A DNA stretch of 16,691 bases, taken from assembly GCA_964653695.1 (NCBI GenBank), contig CAZZFQ010000027.1, forward strand, positions 1-16,691, given 5' to 3'. The position numbers and the translations under genes are program-made. Every line of letters begins with the position of its first letter. The first letter of the stretch is position 1. This document shows positions 14,079 through 16,691 of this stretch, in pieces. Under the pieces are notes generated by a model that saw only the letters and a program-made list of their open reading frames with translations, was not told the DNA's origin and ran no database searches. The DNA comes from JALHTG01 sp964653695 (GTDB lineage: Archaea; Thermoproteota; Bathyarchaeia; 40CM-2-53-6; JALHTG01).

Positions 14079-14969
14079 GTGCCTGCGACCGATCAACAGT
14101 CCAGTGTAAGAAGCCGTAGGGAAGCGCAAATCGATGAATTGAAGTTCAGCCTTCATCTACTTCGACAAAGCCCGCTCGTGATTCTTGGCGTCGTACTTAT
14201 TACTATAACAGTTATGGCCGGGGTTTTCGCACCTCTTATTGCCCCCTACGGTCCGGAAGAGAGACAATGGAATAGAAACCTAGAAGCTCCAAGTCTGGAG
14301 CATCTTCTGGGTACGGACGAAATCGGAGGAGACATATTTAGCAGAATCGTTTGGGCCATAAGACTTGATCTTGGACTAGCCTTGCTAATTGTCTCAGGTC
14401 AACTAGTGATTTCAATAGTAGTGGGATCTATCTCAGGGTATTTCGGAGGAAAAGTTGACGAAACCTTGATGAGAGTCACAGACGTCTTCCTTGCTTTTCC
14501 AGGCCTTATTTTGGCCATGGCGGTCGCCGCCGCTTTGGGAAGAAATCTGTACAATCTGGCTCTGTCTTTGGTTGTGACTGGCTGGGCGGGCGACACAAGA
14601 CTTGTTCGAGGTGTCATCTTGTCGGAAAGAGAGAAGCTGTACGTGGAAGCGGCCCGTGCGGTCGGGGCCTCCAGAGGAAGAATAGTGTTTCGACACGTGT
14701 TGCCGAACGCGATCTACCCCCTTCTGGTCAGTGCGACTCTTGGCTTGGGAGGCACCATCTTGGGATTCGCAGGCCTCAGCTTCATAGGTTTTGGAGCTGG
14801 ATCAGGAATGGCGGAATTGGGATACATGATTGCGCTGGGGAGAGACTACCTGTATCGTTCCCCATGGGTTGCCGCGTTCCCAGGACTGGCTATCTTCTTC
14901 ATCGTACTAGGATTCAACCTTGTTGGAGACGGGTTGAGAGACATACTTGATCCTAGGCTGAGAAGATAG
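14079..14969 (+). CDS. dppC: Dipeptide/oligopeptide ABC importer permease (DppC/OppC)
   Basis: 296 aa, standard length. N-terminal cytoplasmic tail, helix at about 30-52, then APYGPEERQWNRNLEAPS and HLLGTDEIGGDIFSRIVW (the DppC/OppC hallmark 'LGTDxxGxDxxSR'), and five further helices. EAA loop EAARAVGASRGRIVFRHVLP (about 189-208), and the C-terminal signature GDGLRDILDPRLR. The start is GTG 14079, 3 nt after the dppB stop; the upstream GGGATGAGG overlaps the dppB stop and is close to the start, so translation is probably coupled to dppB. Partner of DppB in the channel. A T-run follows the stop. Confidence 0.95.
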   Translation: MPATDQQSSVRSRREAQIDELKFSLHLLRQSPLVILGVVLITITVMAGVFAPLIAPYGPEERQWNRNLEAPSLEHLLGTDEIGGDIFSRIVWAIRLDLGLALLIVSGQLVISIVVGSISGYFGGKVDETLMRVTDVFLAFPGLILAMAVAAALGRNLYNLALSLVVTGWAGDTRLVRGVILSEREKLYVEAARAVGASRGRIVFRHVLPNAIYPLLVSATLGLGGTILGFAGLSFIGFGAGSGMAELGYMIALGRDYLYRSPWVAAFPGLAIFFIVLGFNLVGDGLRDILDPRLRR

Positions 14970-14987
14970 CTGTTCGGATCGAAGAGA

Positions 14988-14992
14988 TTTTT
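14988..14992 (+). terminator. T-run after dppC
   Basis: TTTTT 18 nt after the dppC stop and about 23 nt before the next TATA element. It may partly separate dppBC from the binding-protein gene. Confidence 0.35.
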
Positions 14993-15014
14993 CACGTCAA
15001 GAGTTGCCCATAAG

Positions 15015-15022
15015 CTTATTTA
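15015..15022 (+). promoter_or_regulatory. TATA box for the substrate-binding protein gene
   Basis: CTTATTTA predicts a transcript start near 15044 and a leader of about 15 nt that includes GAAAGGG. Separate promotion would allow the binding protein to be made in excess over the channel, as is usual for importers. Confidence 0.5.
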
Positions 15023-15058
15023 CCAACTTGCCTGTACAGCTATGAAAGGGAAATAAAA

Positions 15059-16691
15059 TTGACTACACAACAGAAACCCACATTGAACAGGAAAGTCATC
15101 ATAGGAATAATCGCGATCGTTGTGATTCTCGGCGCTACAAGCGGCTACTACTTCTGGTACCTCCCTGCCATGCAGGCGGAAGAAGCCAGAAAGAAAACCG
15201 AAGAAGCTAGGAGGCTTGCCGAAGAAGAGTACAAGAAAAAGCTTGCACTTATCCCCCACGCTGACACATTTGTTCACCAAGTGATTGGAGACCCTCAATT
15301 CCTAGATCCGGCAGTAGCCTACGAGACTGCAGGAGGATACATAATCTTGAATGTATACGAAAACTTGATCTTTTTCAAAGGAGCTAGCGCAGCCAAGCTT
15401 GAACCGCTGCTGGCACAGGAAATGCCCACGCTGAGCGATGGTGGAAAGACCTACACATTCAAGTTGCGGACAAACGTCAAGTTTCACGATGGAACGCCCT
15501 TCAATGCCAAGGCTGTGAAATACTCGCTTGATAGGATGATCATCATCAATGAACCAGACGGCCCCTCTTGGATGTACGACAAGATTCTCGGGGCAGAGAA
15601 GTACATGGCCTCCAAGATGACGGAGGCCGATATGAAGGAGTACTTGGCGGCTGGCGGAGTCGAAGTCGTTGACGACTACACAGTGCGTGTGAAACTCAGT
15701 AGACCGTACGCGCCGATGTTGTACATATTCGCTTTTTCAGGTGCATGCATCGTTAGCCCAACGGCCGTCGAACAGCATGGCGGAGTAGTGCCAGGAAAGC
15801 ACAACGAATGGATGGACAAGAACATGGTTGGCACTGGCCCGTATAAGTTCGTGGAATGGGTCCCAAGACAAAGGGTAGTAATCGAGGCTTTCGACGGATA
15901 TTGGAGGGGACCGGCAAAGATCAAGCGAGCCATCATACAGACCGTACCGGAACTTGGAGCGAGGGAACTCGCACTTTTCACTGGGGAAGCTGAAGCGGCG
16001 ACCATTGCGGCGGCCAACGTTTTTGACATTCTTCAGAAGGATCCTTGGGTGAAGGAGGGCAAAATAGCTCTGAGAACTGACCTGCAGATGAAGCCTCCCG
16101 GAACAAGCATAGCAGTATTTGCTGCATATCCGCAGTTCGCTATAACCTACATCGGAATGAACGTCAGGTTCAAGCCTCTAGACAACATAGACTTCAGGTA
16201 CGGCATGTCTTATGCATTCGACTACAAGACATTCATCACCGATATACAAAATGGTTTCGGTGAGCTCCCCAAAGGATGCATCCCTAGAGGCATGTTCGGC
16301 TACGACGCAAACGTATTCACGTTCAGTCTGGACACCGCAAAGGCCAAGGAATACTTCCTAAAGGCCAAGGCGGCAGGTGCATACCAGGACGGACTAAAAC
16401 TAGAGTACTACTACAACGCCGGAAACGAGATCCGAAGGAGAGCAGGTCTCCTACTCAAAGACAGCATTGACAAGCTGAACGTTGGGTTCACAATCGACGT
16501 CCTAGAGCTCGACTGGCCCACTTTCCTGGCAAAGACGAGGCAGGGCACAGCACCATTATTCTGCGTCGGCTGGGTAGTTGACTACGCTGATCCTCATGAC
16601 TTTGCGCTGCCATTTGGCCACTCCACTCAGGGAACACTTGCCAAGAGAGTAGGCCTGGATATACCAGGCTTGGACGACAAGATCATGAAGG
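15059..16691 (+). CDS. Family 5 extracellular substrate-binding protein (DppA/OppA-like), 3' end cut by window
   Basis: The frame is open from TTG 15059 to the window end (544 codons, no stop). GAAAGGG lies 8 nt before the TTG; an ATG at 15042 is in another frame and stops after four codons. The protein begins with a short polar stretch, one membrane helix (about 12-34, VIIGIIAIVVILGA), a charged E/K/A-rich stalk (about 39-62, likely coiled coil), then the SBP_bac_5 fold: FLDPAVAYETAGGYIILNVYENL, LLAQEMPTLSDGGKTYTFKL, VKFHDGTPFNAKAVKYSLDR (the family signature), MVGTGPYKFVEW, and later WVVDYADPHDF. No lipobox Cys, so it is held by an uncleaved helix. It captures peptides outside the cell and passes them to DppBC. 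The cargo could differ, since the family also binds nickel or oligosaccharides. Confidence 0.92.
   Translation, partial: MTTQQKPTLNRKVIIGIIAIVVILGATSGYYFWYLPAMQAEEARKKTEEARRLAEEEYKKKLALIPHADTFVHQVIGDPQFLDPAVAYETAGGYIILNVYENLIFFKGASAAKLEPLLAQEMPTLSDGGKTYTFKLRTNVKFHDGTPFNAKAVKYSLDRMIIINEPDGPSWMYDKILGAEKYMASKMTEADMKEYLAAGGVEVVDDYTVRVKLSRPYAPMLYIFAFSGACIVSPTAVEQHGGVVPGKHNEWMDKNMVGTGPYKFVEWVPRQRVVIEAFDGYWRGPAKIKRAIIQTVPELGARELALFTGEAEAATIAAANVFDILQKDPWVKEGKIALRTDLQMKPPGTSIAVFAAYPQFAITYIGMNVRFKPLDNIDFRYGMSYAFDYKTFITDIQNGFGELPKGCIPRGMFGYDANVFTFSLDTAKAKEYFLKAKAAGAYQDGLKLEYYYNAGNEIRRRAGLLLKDSIDKLNVGFTIDVLELDWPTFLAKTRQGTAPLFCVGWVVDYADPHDFALPFGHSTQGTLAKRVGLDIPGLDDKIMK

Noticed and set aside
15020..15298. 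A 92-residue frame on the minus strand opposite the binding-protein N-terminus
   Set aside because: It is antisense to the conserved helix and stalk of the binding protein and covers its promoter.
15676..16029. A 117-residue minus-strand frame
   Set aside because: It is antisense to conserved SBP_bac_5 sequence such as GTGPYKFVEW; low-complexity Ser/Ala content is typical of shadow frames.
1..16691. CRISPR array, transposon, integrase or phage-defence island
   Set aside because: No regularly spaced repeats, transposase, recombinase or nuclease-type genes are visible; all main genes are metabolic, transport, replication or unknown membrane proteins.

Overview
This is archaeal chromosomal DNA. 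The main evidence is an Orc1/Cdc6 replication initiator, a free-standing MetRS beta-subunit (tRNA-binding) protein, a stand-alone pyruvate-kinase C-terminal-domain protein, TATA-type promoter elements about 25 nt ahead of likely transcript starts, and a secreted protein packed with N-glycosylation sequons. Moderate GC, frequent AGA/AGG/ATA codons, and peptide-transport and peptidase genes next to an ATC-hydrolase-like gene would fit an uncultured anaerobic Thermoproteota lineage such as Bathyarchaeia. That placement is inference. I see no tRNA, rRNA, CRISPR array, transposase, integrase or phage gene.

Layout. (1) Bases 1-3627, plus strand: the 3' part of a D-3-phosphoglycerate-dehydrogenase-like gene, an M20 (ArgE/DapE-type) metallo-deacylase, a zinc-ribbon SAM methyltransferase and a PK-C-domain protein. 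(2) Bases 3705-5335: a divergent pair, an S9-type serine hydrolase (minus) and an L-2-amino-thiazoline-4-carboxylate-hydrolase-family protein (plus). (3) Bases 5504-7825, plus strand: MetRS beta subunit, a glycosylation-rich membrane-anchored surface protein with its own TATA box, and a second D-2-hydroxyacid dehydrogenase. (4) Bases 7826-9495, plus strand: orc1/cdc6 with a promoter and a possible origin region in front, followed by an overlapping winged-helix regulator. (5) Bases 9553-16691: a split dipeptide/oligopeptide ABC importer locus. The ATPases dppD-dppF and a small tail-anchored protein are on the minus strand behind a TATA box. A six-helix membrane protein lies between the two halves. 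The permeases dppB-dppC, then a separately promoted substrate-binding protein cut by the window end, are on the plus strand.

How the genes may work together (inference): the importer brings in peptides, the S9 and M20 hydrolases could trim peptides or acylated amino acids, and the two 2-hydroxyacid dehydrogenases could reduce or oxidise the resulting 2-oxo/2-hydroxy acids. This suggests a peptide- or amino-acid-using life style.

All the recognisable families are known ones, and I do not see a clear new multi-gene system. The points most worth a second look are the N-terminally anchored, coiled-coil-stalked binding protein with a TTG start, the coiled-coil insertion in DppD, the unknown membrane proteins attached to the importer, the orc1-wHTH overlap with a 14-bp palindrome inside the regulator gene, and the ORB-like sequences before and over the orc1 start.
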